Of a stretch of DNA of 64,000 nt, positions 1-10,116 are shown piece by piece. This DNA is from Halopseudomonas litoralis (GTDB lineage Bacteria > Pseudomonadota > Gammaproteobacteria > Pseudomonadales > Pseudomonadaceae), in contig NZ_LT629748.1 of NCBI RefSeq assembly GCF_900105005.1, positions 496,001 through 560,000 of the forward strand, in the 5' to 3' direction. The notes beneath the pieces are model-generated. The model did no database searches. It saw nothing but the letters and a program-made list of their open reading frames with translations, and was not told the origin of the DNA. Numbering within the stretch: position 1 is the stretch's first letter; each line of letters starts with the position of its first letter. Both the position numbers and the translations under genes were made by a program.

Positions 1-1179
1 GATCCGATAGTCATAGTGGCCAGCGCCCGTACGCCCATGGGGGCGCTGCAGGGTGAGTTGGCTGGTGTCCCGTCCCCCGAACTGGGTGCGGCGGCGATCC
101 GCGCGGTCGTTGAGCGCAGTGGTCTGCCGGCCGATGCGGTGGGGGAAGTGCTGATGGGCTGCGTACTGCCCGCCGGCCTGGGTCAAGCGCCGGCGAGGCA
201 GGCGGCATTGGGCGCTGGCCTGGCCAAGTTCACGGTCTGCACCACGCTCAACAAGATGTGCGGTTCGGGCATGCAGGCAGCGATTATCGGGCATGATCGG
301 CTGCTGGCCGGCAGTGTCGATGTGGTGGTGGCCGGTGGGATGGAGAGTATGTCCAACGCGCCTTATCTGCTCGACGGTGCTCGTCAGGGGCTACGCATGG
401 GGCATGGTCGGATGCTCGACCATATGTTTCTCGACGGTCTGGAAGATGCCTATGACAAGGGCCGGTTAATGGGCACTTATGCTGAAGACTGTGCGCAACA
501 ACATGGTTTCAGTCGTGAAGAGCAGGATGCCTGGGCCTTGCAGTCGGTGCAGAGGGCACAAGTGGCCATAGAGCAGGGCTTGTTTGCCGAGGAGCTGGCT
601 CCGGTGGTCGCACAGGTTGGTCGCCGCGCGGTGAATGTGCAGGCGGACGAAACCCCGCTCAAAGTTGATCCCAAGCGCATTCCTGGTCTGAAGCCGGCCT
701 TCCGCGAGGGAGGTACGGTCACGGCTGCCAACTCCAGTTCGATTTCCGATGGTGCGGCGGCGCTGCTGCTGATGCGCCAGTCCGAAGCACAGCGCCGCGG
801 ACTCAAACCGTTGGCGGCAATTCGTGGGCACGCCGCTTTTGCCGATGAGCCGGGGCTGTTTCCGGTAGCGCCAATCGGGGCCATCCGCAAACTGCAGGAG
901 CGCACTGGCTGGTCGCTGGACGAAGTGGATCTGTTCGAGATCAATGAGGCGTTTGCGGTGGTCAGCATGATCGCGGTGCGCGAGCTGGGGCTGGATCCGC
1001 AGCGGGTCAACGTGCACGGCGGCGCCTGCGCTCTGGGGCATCCCATAGGCGCTTCCGGCGCCCGCATTCTGGTCACCCTGCTCGGTGCGCTACGAGCCAG
1101 GCAGCTGCGCCGCGGCGTAGCTGCCATCTGTATCGGTGGTGGCGAAGCCACTGCCATGGCCATTGAACTGCTCGACTGA
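1..1179 (+). CDS. Acetyl-CoA acyltransferase (thiolase), 5' end cut by window
   Basis: Thiolase family enzyme that condenses or cleaves acyl-CoA with CoA, the last step of beta-oxidation or the first of ketoacyl-CoA synthesis. The frame is open from base 1, so the true start lies outside the window; 392 codons are visible. The nucleophilic cysteine lies in [11 protein letters not shown], followed by NEAFA, the His motif [14 protein letters not shown] and the second cysteine in CIGGGEATA, so the catalytic set is complete. The next gene starts 10 bases after the stop, which points to a catabolic operon with the dehydrogenase, ligase and CaiB-type gene. The exact substrate cannot be read from the sequence. 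Confidence 0.92.
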   Translation, partial: DPIVIVASARTPMGALQGELAGVPSPELGAAAIRAVVERSGLPADAVGEVLMGCVLPAGLGQAPARQAALGAGLAKFTVCTTLNKMCGSGMQAAIIGHDRLLAGSVDVVVAGGMESMSNAPYLLDGARQGLRMGHGRMLDHMFLDGLEDAYDKGRLMGTYAEDCAQQHGFSREEQDAWALQSVQRAQVAIEQGLFAEELAPVVAQVGRRAVNVQADETPLKVDPKRIPGLKPAFREGGTVTAANSSSISDGAAALLLMRQSEAQRRGLKPLAAIRGHAAFADEPGLFPVAPIGAIRKLQERTGWSLDEVDLFEINEAFAVVSMIAVRELGLDPQRVNVHGGACALGHPIGASGARILVTLLGALRARQLRRGVAAICIGGGEATAMAIELLD

Positions 1180-1189
1180 GGAGTTGGCC

Positions 1190-2326
1190 ATGCTGATCAA
1201 CGATGAGCAACGGGAAATCACCAATGTGGCGCGCCAGTTCGCCCAGGAGCGGTTGCTGCCCTTTGCCGCCGAGTGGGATCGAGAGCATCGCTTTCCCACT
1301 GAAGCTCTGGCAGAAATGGGCCAATTGGGCTTTCTCGGCATGCTGGTGCCGGAGCAGTGGGGTGGTTGTGATACCGGCTACCTGACCTATGCCCTTGCGC
1401 TGGAAGAGATTGCCGCCGGCGACGGTGCCTGCTCGACCATCATGAGCGTACACAACTCGGTGGGCTGCGCGCCGATTCTGCGTTTTGGCAGTGAGGAGCA
1501 GAAGGATCGCTTTCTACCGCCACTGGCTCGGGGCGAACAGATCGGCGGCTTCGCTCTGACCGAGCCGCATGCCGGCTCTGACGCAGGCTCGCTGCGCACC
1601 CGTGCCCGGCGCGATGGTGACAGTTATGTGCTGGACGGGGCCAAACAGTTCATTACCTCGGGTCGTGAAGCGGGTACGGTGATCGTGTTTGCGGTAACCG
1701 ATCCGGACGCCGGCAAACGCGGCATTACGGCGTTTATCGTCCCGACCGACAGCCCCGGTTATGAGGTGGTGCGGGTCGAAGAAAAACTCGGCCAGCACGC
1801 ATCGGATACCTGTCAGATCGCCTTCGATGGTTTGCGTCTTTCGGCAGCCAACCGTCTGGGCGGGGAAGGAGAGGGATATCGTATCGCCCTGGCGAACCTT
1901 GAAGGCGGGCGTATCGGTATCGCCGCCCAGGCAGTGGGTATGGCGCGGGCGGCTTTCGAAGTGGCGCGTGATTACGCGCGTGAGCGCCAGGCGTTCGGCA
2001 AGGCACTGACCGAGCATCAGGCGGTGGCATTCCGGCTGGCTGATATGGCTACCCAGATCGCCGTGGCCCGGCAGATGGTGCACCACGCCGCCGCGCTGCG
2101 TGATGCTGGCCAGCCGGCACTGGTCGAAGCCTCCATGGCCAAACTGTTCGCCTCGGAAATGGCCGAGAAGGCCTGCTCGGCGGCGATCCAGACCCTGGGC
2201 GGTTACGGCTACCTGAAAGACTTTCCTCTGGAGCGCATCTACCGCGACGTGCGAGTGTGCCAGATCTACGAGGGCACCAGTGATATCCAGCGGTTGGTGA
2301 TCGCGCGCAATCTGGGAGAGCGATAG
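1190..2326 (+). CDS. Acyl-CoA dehydrogenase
   Basis: FAD-dependent acyl-CoA dehydrogenase of 378 residues, the usual family length, catalysing alpha,beta-desaturation of an acyl-CoA. Visible signatures are [14 protein letters not shown] (FAD/substrate region) and, near the C-terminus, [13 protein letters not shown] followed by [11 protein letters not shown], whose glutamate is the usual catalytic base. The start at MLINDEQ is preferred because GAGGAG overlaps the thiolase stop at a good distance; an in-frame upstream GTG would overlap the thiolase by about 40 bases. Its place between a thiolase and an AMP-ligase suggests short- or branched-chain acyl-CoA breakdown (inference). Confidence 0.93.
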   Translation: MLINDEQREITNVARQFAQERLLPFAAEWDREHRFPTEALAEMGQLGFLGMLVPEQWGGCDTGYLTYALALEEIAAGDGACSTIMSVHNSVGCAPILRFGSEEQKDRFLPPLARGEQIGGFALTEPHAGSDAGSLRTRARRDGDSYVLDGAKQFITSGREAGTVIVFAVTDPDAGKRGITAFIVPTDSPGYEVVRVEEKLGQHASDTCQIAFDGLRLSAANRLGGEGEGYRIALANLEGGRIGIAAQAVGMARAAFEVARDYARERQAFGKALTEHQAVAFRLADMATQIAVARQMVHHAAALRDAGQPALVEASMAKLFASEMAEKACSAAIQTLGGYGYLKDFPLERIYRDVRVCQIYEGTSDIQRLVIARNLGER

Positions 2327-2407
2327 CTTCCAGTACAGATAATCAAGACGGCAATGGCAAACCGACTGCCGTCATGCGGTTCGATAACAAAAACAAGGAG
2401 TAGGACA

Positions 2408-4055
2408 ATGCAGAATTTTCAAACGGGCAGCATGCAGCAGTTTCCTCTGATGATCAGCAGCATCCTGCAACATGCGGCCGTTGCCCACGGTGACCGGGAG
2501 ATCGTGTCCCGGCAGGTGGATGGTCCACTGTGGCGCTATGACTATGCGGGCATGGCCGATCGGGCTGGTCGTGCGGCGAGCATGATCCAACGGCTGGGTA
2601 TCAAACCGGGGGGATTTCGTTTCGACCCTGGCCTGGAATACCCATCGTCATTATGAGCTGTTCTTTGCCGTCCCCGGCACCGGTGCGGTCCTGCATACCG
2701 GTAATCCACGGCTGTCGGATGAACAGATCGCCTATACCCTCAACCATGCCGGCAGTACTGTGCTGCTGTTCGAACCTAATTTCGCCGATCTGGTGCAGCG
2801 TCTGCTGCCGTAACTGACCAACATCCGCCACTTCATCATGCTTACCGGTGGTGATCTGCCGGCGCTGTCTGGTATTGCAGTGCAGGGCTACGAACAGCTG
2901 TTGGCTCAGGCGCAACCACTGCAGGATTGGCCGAGTTTCGATGAGAATGCCGGCGCTATTCTCTGCTATACCTCGGGTACCACCGGCAATCCCAAGGGCG
3001 TGCTCTACAGCCATCGCTCCATTGTGCTGCACGCCCTGGCGGCCGGGCTGAGCAGCGCCTTCAATTTCTCGGCCTTCGATTGCATCATGCCTTGCTCCTC
3101 CCTATACCATGGTACGGCCTGGGGCGTGCCCTTTGCTGCTGCCATCAACGGCTGCAAATTCGTACTGCCTGGCGACAAGATGGATGGTGAGAGCCTGCAG
3201 GAGCTGATCCAGGACGAAGGTGTGACCTTCTCAGGAGGCGTGCCAACGATCTGGACCTTGTATCTGGACCATCTGGAAAAGACCGGAGAGGACGCTGGCA
3301 GGCTGACCCATCTGGTCATCGGTGGTTCGGCAGTGCCGCGAGCCATGGCCGAGAAGTATCAGAACAAATACGGCGTGGCTGTGCGCCAGCTCTGGGGCAT
3401 GACCGAAACCAGCCCGCTGGGTGTGGTGGCGACGCCAACACCCAAACTGGCGGAGCTTGGCGAGGATGCGGTCAACGACGTGATCTGGAGTCGCCAGGGC
3501 CGTCTGCAATACGGAATCGAACTGAAAGTGGTGGATGACCAGGGCACGCGTCTGCCTGCTGATGGCAATAGCGCTGGCACTTTGATGGTGCGTGGCCCCT
3601 GGACGGTGGAGCGGTATTTTCGCAGCGAGACCAGCGCGCTGGATGCCGATGGCTGGTTCGATACCGGGGATATCGCCACCCTGGATGAGAACGGCTTCAT
3701 GCGTATCACTGATCGCACCAAGGATGTGATCAAGTCCGGCGGCGAATGGGTCAGCTCGATCGATATTGAGAACGCGGCGGTGGCTTGTCCTGGTGTGCGT
3801 CTGGCGGCGGTGGTCGGGGTATATCACCCGAAATGGGAAGAGCGGCCACTGCTCGTCATCGAACCGCATGAAGGGGCCGAAGGGACAACCGAGGCCATGC
3901 TGCAACACCTGGATGGCAAGATCGTTAAATGGTGGATGCCGGATCAGATGATCATCGATGTGATTCCGCTGACGGCCACCGGCAAGATCGACAAGAAGAC
4001 CCTGCGTGATCGCTACTACAACTATCTGATTGAACAGGATCGGGTGCTGGCATGA
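2408..4055 (+). pseudogene. Acyl-CoA synthetase (AMP-forming), disrupted by a frameshift and an in-frame stop
   Basis: Adenylate-forming fatty acyl-CoA ligase that would activate acids for the flanking oxidation enzymes. The N-terminal part begins at MQNFQTGS behind an AAGGAG. At a G6 run (2608-2613) the frame is lost; reading on with one G fewer restores the expected GDFVSTLAWNTHRHYELFF. That frame then meets TAA at 2811-2813 (LVQRLLP-stop-LTNIRHF) before continuing open to 4055. The downstream part keeps [31 protein letters not shown] and the C-terminal lysine motif TGKIDKKTLRD. Two independent lesions make it a pseudogene unless the sequence is wrong; residual translation from an internal ATG (2838) would lack the N-terminal domain. 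Confidence 0.85.
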
Positions 4056-4072
4056 GCCGGACGGAGGTCCCC

Positions 4073-5158
4073 ATGGATGCAACCGAACACAATGGCGGAC
4101 CTTTGGCCGGTCTGCGGGTGCTGGAGTTTGCCGGTATCGGCCCAGGGCCCCACTGCGCCATGCAGTTGGCGGACATGGGCGCCGATGTGCTGCGCATCGA
4201 GCGCCCCGGCGGCAATGGCTGGCCCAATCCGGTGGTCGACCGCGGGCGCACCTGTATAACCCTGGATATCCGTACTGAGGAGGGCCGTCAGCGCTGCCTC
4301 GAGCTGGCGCAGCGTGCCGATGTGTTGATCGAGGGCTATCGCCCCGGTGTGATGGAGCGCCTGGGGTTGGGGCCGGACGTCCTGGCCGAACTCAATCCCC
4401 GGCTGATCTACGGACGCATGACCGGATGGGGACAGAGTGGCCCGCTGGCCCAGAGCGCCGGGCATGACATCAACTATATAGCGCTGACCGGCGCTCTGGC
4501 GGCCATCGGCCCGGCACAGGGGACGGCGGTGCCGCCACTGAACCTGGTGGGCGATTTCGGTGGTGGTTCGATGTTTCTCACTGTGGGCTTTCTGGCTGCG
4601 CTGCTGGAGCGCGAGCGATCCGGTCTGGGTCAAACGGTGGATGCCGCGATAGTGGATGGCACTGCCTCGCTGATGTCCTTTTTCAGCGGCTTGTTGCCCA
4701 GCGGGCGGATCGACATGCGCCAGGGGCAGAACCTGCTGGGCGGTGCTACGCCCTGGTATCGTTGCTATCGCTGCGCCGACGGACGGCAGATTGCGGTGGG
4801 CGCGCTGGAGCCGGCGTTCTATCGGGAATTGGTGCAGCGCAGTGGCGCAGGGGAGATATTGCAACAACAGGCGTCAGACAGTGAAGCTCAGGCCGTCCAG
4901 ACGGAACAGTGGGTGCAATTATTTGCCCGGCGCAGTCGGGATGAGTGGTGCGCTCTACTGGAAGGCAGTGATGCCTGCTTTGCGCCGGTACTGGAGCTGG
5001 AGGAGGCTCGACATCATCCGCATATGGCCGCGCGCGATATCTACCAGGACATCGACGGTGCACTGCACAGCGCGCCAGCGCCGCGCTTTTCCCGGAGTGC
5101 ATCGGCCATCCGCCCATCAGTAAGCGTCGATCCCGCAGCAGATATCTGGCCTGCCTGA
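4073..5158 (+). CDS. CaiB/BaiF family CoA-transferase (alpha-methylacyl-CoA racemase-like)
   Basis: Family III CoA-transferase fold protein of 361 residues. It opens with GLRVLEFAGIGPGPHCAMQL, then ADVLRIERPGG and YGRMTGWGQSGPLAQSAGHD, all typical of the alpha-methylacyl-CoA racemase branch, which epimerises 2-methylacyl-CoAs before beta-oxidation. ATG 4073 is chosen because GGAGGT lies 5 bases upstream; an earlier ATG at 4052 overlaps the ligase stop (ATGA). It closes the four-gene catabolic operon. Racemase rather than transferase activity is family inference. Confidence 0.85.
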   Translation: MDATEHNGGPLAGLRVLEFAGIGPGPHCAMQLADMGADVLRIERPGGNGWPNPVVDRGRTCITLDIRTEEGRQRCLELAQRADVLIEGYRPGVMERLGLGPDVLAELNPRLIYGRMTGWGQSGPLAQSAGHDINYIALTGALAAIGPAQGTAVPPLNLVGDFGGGSMFLTVGFLAALLERERSGLGQTVDAAIVDGTASLMSFFSGLLPSGRIDMRQGQNLLGGATPWYRCYRCADGRQIAVGALEPAFYRELVQRSGAGEILQQQASDSEAQAVQTEQWVQLFARRSRDEWCALLEGSDACFAPVLELEEARHHPHMAARDIYQDIDGALHSAPAPRFSRSASAIRPSVSVDPAADIWPA

Positions 5159-5160
5159 GG

Positions 5161-6930
5161 TCAGAACGGCCAGAACACTGGGATGAAGATTATCCCCAAT
5201 ACCCAGAAGATCAGGTTCAGCGGCAGCCCTACCTTGATGAAATCGGTGAACTTGTAGCCACCGGCGCTATAAACCATGGTATTGGTCTGGTAACCCACCG
5301 GTGTGGCGAAACTGGTGGAGGCGGCGAAGGTTACTGCGATCAGGAAGGGCGTCGCGTCCACGCCGAGCAGATTGGCTGTCGACATCGCGACCGGAGTCAG
5401 AATCACCGCTGTTGCCGCATTGCTCATAAGCTCGGTCAGCAACAATGCCATCAGATAGAGCGTCGCCAGCACCACCAGCGGGCCAAAGGAACTGACCAGC
5501 CCCAGGGTATTGGCAACGATGAATTCCGCCGCGCCGCTCTGACTCATGGCTACACCCAGTGGCAGCAAGCCGGCCAGCAGGATGATGATGCGCCAGTCGA
5601 TGGCGTCATAGACTTCGTCCGCCTCAAGACAGCCCGCCAAGGTCATGGCTACTGCGCCGACCAGCGAGGTAATGGCGATTGGCGCCCAGCCGATGGCGGA
5701 AATACCGATCACCAGCGCCATGGTGATCAGCGCGAAAGGTGCGCGCCAGCCCATGGGTTTATCCGCATCCCGCTGGCTCAGCACGATGACGCTCTTGTCC
5801 TTGCGCAGCGCTTGCATCTCGGTTTCCGGGGTGAGCATCAGCAATACATCACCTACGTTCAGACGCACTTCCTTCAACTGCTTGCGCAGTATCTCGCCGC
5901 GCCGGTGAACGGCCAATACGGTAGCGCTGTGCTGCCAGCGTCGATCGAGCATGGCCAGGGAGCTGCCGATCACCCGCGAGCGGGGAGCTATCATCACTTC
6001 GGTCAGTACCTGCTGAGTGCCTTCCTCGAGGGTGCGCGCCTTGAGTTTGAACTCGGAGTTGATTTCCAGACCGGTCTGGTTTTTCAGTTCGTCCAGCTTT
6101 GACCAGTCGCCACGGGCAATCAGCACGTCACCTTCTTCCAGCGTCTGTGAGCGTGGCGACCAGACTTTTTCCTCGCCGCGCAGCAGTTCCAGGACATACA
6201 CGCCGAACTCCTCGCCCAGCTTGGCTTCGCCGACCGACGTGCCGATCAACGAGGAGTCGGGCATGACCCGCAGTTCAGTGATGTATTTGCCCAGCTCATA
6301 CTGCTCGACCAATTCGTTGGTGCGGGTGTCCGGCAGCAGCCAGCGTCCCAGGGTCAGCAGATAGAGGCAGCTGACTCCCAGACAGATCAGGCCCAGCGGG
6401 GTGAACTCGAACATGCTGAAGCCCGGGTGGCCCAGATCCTTGGCCATGGCATTGACCAGCAGGTTGGTCGAGGTGCCCACCAGTGTGCATACGCCGGCCA
6501 CCTGCGACACATAGGACAGCGGGATGAGAGCTTTGGATGCGGACATGCCGATGCTGGCGGCGGCGGTCATGACCAGGGGTATGAATACGGCAACCACGGC
6601 GGTGTTATTGACGAAAGGGGCGACGACGGCCAATACGCCAAACAGGATGAGCAGAAACACCATGGGTGACCTGGCCTGCCCCAGCAGGCGCCCGATACCC
6701 GACAGCGCGCCGCTGTTCTGCAGCCCGGCCGCAAGAATGAACATCGCTGCCACTGTGATCGTGGCCTGATTGCTGAAGCCGCCCAGTGCCTCGTCGGGGT
6801 TGACCAGGCCGAGAATGGCCAGCGCTGACAGTACCAGCAGGGCCACGGCATCGATCCGCAGACGTTCGGTGGCGAACAGGATTATGGCTACGAGTGCGAT
6901 GCCCAGCACCAGCGCAATTTCTATTGTCAT
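5161..6930 (-). CDS. SLC13 (DASS) family permease with central RCK_C/TrkA-C domains
   Basis: Inner-membrane anion/Na+ symporter-like protein of 589 residues. Hydrophobic N- and C-terminal halves (roughly residues 1-190 and 400-589) flank a soluble middle region of about 200 residues with two TrkA-C-type repeats (VMPDSSLIGTSVGEAK and VMIAPRSRVIGSSLAML). Family motifs include PFVNNTAVVAVFIP in the first half, and MSNAATAVILTP with ASTSFATPVGYQTN in the second. Relatives carry dicarboxylates, sulfate or other anions; the substrate cannot be assigned. It is convergent with the catabolic operon, only 2 bases from the preceding stop. Confidence 0.85.
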   Translation of the reverse strand: MTIEIALVLGIALVAIILFATERLRIDAVALLVLSALAILGLVNPDEALGGFSNQATITVAAMFILAAGLQNSGALSGIGRLLGQARSPMVFLLILFGVLAVVAPFVNNTAVVAVFIPLVMTAAASIGMSASKALIPLSYVSQVAGVCTLVGTSTNLLVNAMAKDLGHPGFSMFEFTPLGLICLGVSCLYLLTLGRWLLPDTRTNELVEQYELGKYITELRVMPDSSLIGTSVGEAKLGEEFGVYVLELLRGEEKVWSPRSQTLEEGDVLIARGDWSKLDELKNQTGLEINSEFKLKARTLEEGTQQVLTEVMIAPRSRVIGSSLAMLDRRWQHSATVLAVHRRGEILRKQLKEVRLNVGDVLLMLTPETEMQALRKDKSVIVLSQRDADKPMGWRAPFALITMALVIGISAIGWAPIAITSLVGAVAMTLAGCLEADEVYDAIDWRIIILLAGLLPLGVAMSQSGAAEFIVANTLGLVSSFGPLVVLATLYLMALLLTELMSNAATAVILTPVAMSTANLLGVDATPFLIAVTFAASTSFATPVGYQTNTMVYSAGGYKFTDFIKVGLPLNLIFWVLGIIFIPVFWPF

Positions 6931-7057
6931 GCCCTATTTTTCCCGGCCCGGATTGTGGATTGTTATGCAGCCGCCAATTCTCGCACGAGTTGGGCAGAGC
7001 CAACAAAATATCCGCAGCGGGAACTGTGTCTTGGAATAGGAACAGTAGGCCGGAAAC

Positions 7058-7085
7058 GAAAAAACCGAGCAAATGCTCGGTTTTT
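7058..7085 (-). terminator. Rho-independent terminator after the distal tRNA-Leu
   Basis: Stem CCGAGC/GCTCGG with a 4-base loop, flanked by A-runs on one side and T-runs on the other, so it could work in both directions. It lies just 3' of the tRNA-Leu at 7093-7179 on the minus strand. Confidence 0.75.
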
Positions 7086-7092
7086 CTTGAAT

Positions 7093-7179
7093 TGGTGCCC
7101 AGGAGAAGACTCGAACTTCCACGGCCGTGAAGCCACTAGCACCTGAAGCTAGCGTGTCTACCAATTTCACCACCTGGGC
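7093..7179 (-). tRNA. tRNA-Leu (anticodon CAG)
   Basis: 87-base class II tRNA with encoded CCA. The acceptor stem begins GCCCAGG and ends CCTGGGC plus A-CCA. The anticodon stem CTAGC/GCTAG encloses the loop TTCAGGT, giving anticodon CAG. The D-arm, a variable arm and GTTCGAGTC in the T-arm are recognisable. It is essentially identical to the copy at 7288-7374. Confidence 0.95.
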
Positions 7180-7254
7180 GTGTCATTCGATCTTCCGTTG
7201 CCGTTACTGCATGGCGCTGGTTGATCATGCCGACAAGGCATCACTGCTTTAACT

Positions 7255-7280
7255 GAAAAAACCGGACCTGAGTCCGGTTT
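7255..7280 (-). terminator. Terminator between the two tRNA-Leu genes
   Basis: Hairpin ACCGGAC-ctga-GTCCGGT followed on the minus strand by a run of six T. It lies 7 bases 3' of the upstream tRNA-Leu copy, so each tRNA copy appears to be its own transcription unit. Confidence 0.7.
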
Positions 7281-7287
7281 TCAGAAT

Positions 7288-7374
7288 TGGTGCCCAGGAG
7301 AAGACTCGAACTTCCACGGCCGTGAAGCCACTAGCACCTGAAGCTAGCGTGTCTACCAATTTCACCACCTGGGC
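7288..7374 (-). tRNA. tRNA-Leu (anticodon CAG), second copy
   Basis: Same 87-base sequence as the copy 195 bases away, including the CAG anticodon loop and encoded CCA. The duplicated segment also covers a few flanking bases (GAATTGG at one end, TGTCATT at the other, with one mismatch beside the acceptor end). Confidence 0.95.
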
Positions 7375-7551
7375 ATGTCATTTGACTTCTCTGCTATGCT
7401 GAACCTGTCTAGCCAGCAGTGCAACCGATGTCGTGTTGACGGCGCGAATGATACGCAGCAGGTAAAACCTTGTAAACCCCTGTTTGCCAAAAAAAATATC
7501 CAACTTGAAATAAGGTGCAAGAAATCGCGTTTCGCGGTTCAATAGGCGTCT

Positions 7552-10107
7552 ATGACGAAAAAGACCAAACCTCAAGCCTCGGTGCCTGCATCGAGCAAAG
7601 TTGCTGACTCTCACTCTGCTGGTTCGGCCAGCTGGACCGAACTGGATCCGGCGGCAAAGCGCGAAGCGGAGAAATACGAAAACCCCATTCCCAGTCGAGA
7701 ACTGATCCTCAAGTTGTTGGCCGAGCGCGGTGCGCCGGCAACACGGGCACAGTTGCAGCAGGAATTCGGCCTGCACGATGAAGACGGTATAGAAGCACTG
7801 CGCCGCCGCCTGCGTGCAATGGAGCGTGATGGCCAGCTTATCTACACTCGCCGAGGTGCCTATGCGCCGGTGGACAAGCTCGACCTGATCAGTGGTCGGG
7901 TTCAGGGCCACCGTGACGGCTTCGGCTTCCTGGTGCCTGATGATGGCGGCGAAGACCTGTTTCTCGGGCCGTCGCAAATGCGTATTGCCTTCGATGGCGA
8001 CCGCGCACTGGGCCGAGTCACCGGCGTTGACCGCCGTGGCCGCAGGGAAGGCGCGATTGTCGAGGTCATCGAGCGTGCCCATGAACTGTTGGTGGGTCGC
8101 TATTATGAAGAAGGCGGCATCTGCTACGTGGCTGCCGACAACGCCAAGATCAATCATGAAGTGCTGATCGCGCCTGGCTGCTCCGGCGGCGCTGTGCATG
8201 GCCAGTATGTCGAAGTGAAGATCACCCATTGGCCGACCATGAATCGTCAGGCCCAGGGTGAAGTGATAGAAGTGGTCGGCGATTACATGGCGCCCGGTGT
8301 GGAAATCGAAGTGGCTCTGCGCAGCTACGATATCCCCAGTGTCTGGCCGCAGGAAGTGCTGGACGAAGCCGCACGCCTGGCTGATCACGTGACCGAGAAG
8401 GACAAGCTCAAGCGGGTGGATCTGCGCCACTTGCCGCTGGTCACCATCGATGGCGAAGATGCCCGCGACTTCGACGATGCCGTGTACTGCGAGCCGCGCA
8501 AGGCCAGCGGCTGGAGATTGTTCTCCGGTGGCTGGAAATTGTACGTGGCGATTGCCGATGTATCCCATTACGTGCCGCTGGGCTCGGCGCTGGATGCCGA
8601 AGCCGAGCTGCGTGGCACCTCGGTGTATTTCCCCAGCGAAGTCATTCCGATGTTGCCGGAGGCCATCTCCAATGGTCTCTGCTCGCTGATGCCGAATGTG
8701 GATCGCCTGGCCATGGTTTGTGAAATGACCGTGTCCAAAAGCGGTGAGCTGACCGACTTCCAGTTCTACGAAGCGGTTATCCATTCCCATGCGCGGCTGA
8801 CCTACAACAAGGTCTCCAGCATGCTGGAGAATCCGCGTAGCCGCGAAGGCAAGGCGTTGAGTGCGGAATACGCTGAGGTGTTGCCGCACCTGAAGAGCCT
8901 GTATGACCTGTATCAGGCGCTTGCCAAGGCCCGTCACGGCCGCGGTGCGATCGATTTTGAAACAACTGAGACGCGCATGCTGTTCGGCAAGGATCGCAAG
9001 GTTGCCGAAATTCTGCCGACTACGCGCAACGATGCGCACAAGATCATTGAAGAGTGCATGCTGTGCGCCAACGTCGCTACTGCGCGCTTCCTGCAGGAGC
9101 TGGACATCCCGGGCCTGTACCGGGTGCATGACGGACCCAAGCCGGAAAAGGTCGAACGGCTGCGTCAGTTTCTTGGTTCCATGGGGCTGTCGCTGACCCG
9201 CAAGAAGGGTGATCCGACACCGGAGGATTATGCTGCGGTGCTGGCCAAAGTGCAGGATCGCCCCGATGCACAGTTGATACAGACGGTAATGCTGCGTTCG
9301 TTGAGTCAGGCGGTGTATACGCCGCACAACGCCGGACACTTCGGTTTGAACTACGAGGCCTATACGCATTTCACCTCGCCGATCCGTCGTTATCCGGACC
9401 TGTTAACGCACAGGGCCATTCGCTCGGTCATCCGTTCACGCAAGAAGACAGATCTGGTGCAGCGTAGCGGTGCAGGGGTACTGCCGAAGGCATCGGTCTA
9501 TCCCTACGATATGGCGGAACTGGAGCGTCTGGGTCAGCAGTGTTCTCAGAATGAGCGGCGCGCCGACGAGGCTACTCGTGACGTAGCCAGTTGGCTCAAA
9601 TGCGAGTTCATGAAGGACCGTGTCGGCGAGAACTTCGATGGTCTGGTGACCGCCGTGACCGGTTTCGGTCTGTTCGTCGAGCTGACTGACATCTATGTCG
9701 AAGGCCTGGTGCACATCACTGCGCTGCCGGCCGACTACTACAACTTTGATGCGGTACATCATTCGTTGGTGGGCGAGCGGGCCGGGCGGACCTTCCGGCT
9801 CGGGGACTCGATCCGCGTGCAGGTGGTGCGGGTGGATCTGGATGAGCGCAAGATCGACTTTGAAATGGCCTCCGACCGGCCCGCAGCCCCGGATGCCAAC
9901 AACAGTCGAGCAGTGCGTGAGAAACTGCTGAGTGATGCGCGCAAAGCTGGCGAGTCCGGTTCGCGAGCGGGCAAGCCCAAGTCCGGTAAGAGTCGAAGCG
10001 CGGGTTCTTCCGCGCCGTCGGCCCGCTCTGGTGCCAAGCGAGGGGCGAGCAGCGAGCGCAAGCCTTCGGACAAGCCGCGGGCGCCGCGCAAACGCAAGGT
10101 GGAATGA
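7552..10107 (+). CDS. rnr: Ribonuclease R
   Basis: 3'-5' exoribonuclease of 851 residues that degrades structured RNA in the cytoplasm. In order: an N-terminal winged-helix region (about 45-110, SRELILKLLAERGAP), cold-shock-type domains (GRVQGHRDGFGFLVPDD), the RNB catalytic domain with the acidic motif DGEDARDFDDAVY near residue 300, an S1 domain (GLVTAVTGFGLFVEL) and a Lys/Arg/Ser-rich tail of about 50 residues (SRAGKPKSGKSRSAG...KRKVE). It is followed 9 bases later by rlmB, the usual neighbour in Pseudomonas. The SD is poor, so the start rests on codon continuity and family length. Confidence 0.96.
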   Translation: MTKKTKPQASVPASSKVADSHSAGSASWTELDPAAKREAEKYENPIPSRELILKLLAERGAPATRAQLQQEFGLHDEDGIEALRRRLRAMERDGQLIYTRRGAYAPVDKLDLISGRVQGHRDGFGFLVPDDGGEDLFLGPSQMRIAFDGDRALGRVTGVDRRGRREGAIVEVIERAHELLVGRYYEEGGICYVAADNAKINHEVLIAPGCSGGAVHGQYVEVKITHWPTMNRQAQGEVIEVVGDYMAPGVEIEVALRSYDIPSVWPQEVLDEAARLADHVTEKDKLKRVDLRHLPLVTIDGEDARDFDDAVYCEPRKASGWRLFSGGWKLYVAIADVSHYVPLGSALDAEAELRGTSVYFPSEVIPMLPEAISNGLCSLMPNVDRLAMVCEMTVSKSGELTDFQFYEAVIHSHARLTYNKVSSMLENPRSREGKALSAEYAEVLPHLKSLYDLYQALAKARHGRGAIDFETTETRMLFGKDRKVAEILPTTRNDAHKIIEECMLCANVATARFLQELDIPGLYRVHDGPKPEKVERLRQFLGSMGLSLTRKKGDPTPEDYAAVLAKVQDRPDAQLIQTVMLRSLSQAVYTPHNAGHFGLNYEAYTHFTSPIRRYPDLLTHRAIRSVIRSRKKTDLVQRSGAGVLPKASVYPYDMAELERLGQQCSQNERRADEATRDVASWLKCEFMKDRVGENFDGLVTAVTGFGLFVELTDIYVEGLVHITALPADYYNFDAVHHSLVGERAGRTFRLGDSIRVQVVRVDLDERKIDFEMASDRPAAPDANNSRAVREKLLSDARKAGESGSRAGKPKSGKSRSAGSSAPSARSGAKRGASSERKPSDKPRAPRKRKVE

Positions 10108-10116
10108 GCGCAGAAC

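Larger units (their letters stand above)
6931..7551. other. Protein-gene-free stretch holding the tRNA-Leu pair
   Basis: Between the divergent SLC13 permease and rnr starts this 621-base region holds the two tRNA-Leu genes and their terminators. The remaining parts, 6931-7057 and 7375-7551, show no convincing coding sequence; they should hold the promoters for the permease, the tRNAs and rnr. Confidence 0.7.

Noticed and set aside
7378..9369. 663-codon open frame opposite rnr
   Set aside because: Antisense shadow of RNase R; no start signal and no recognisable domain.
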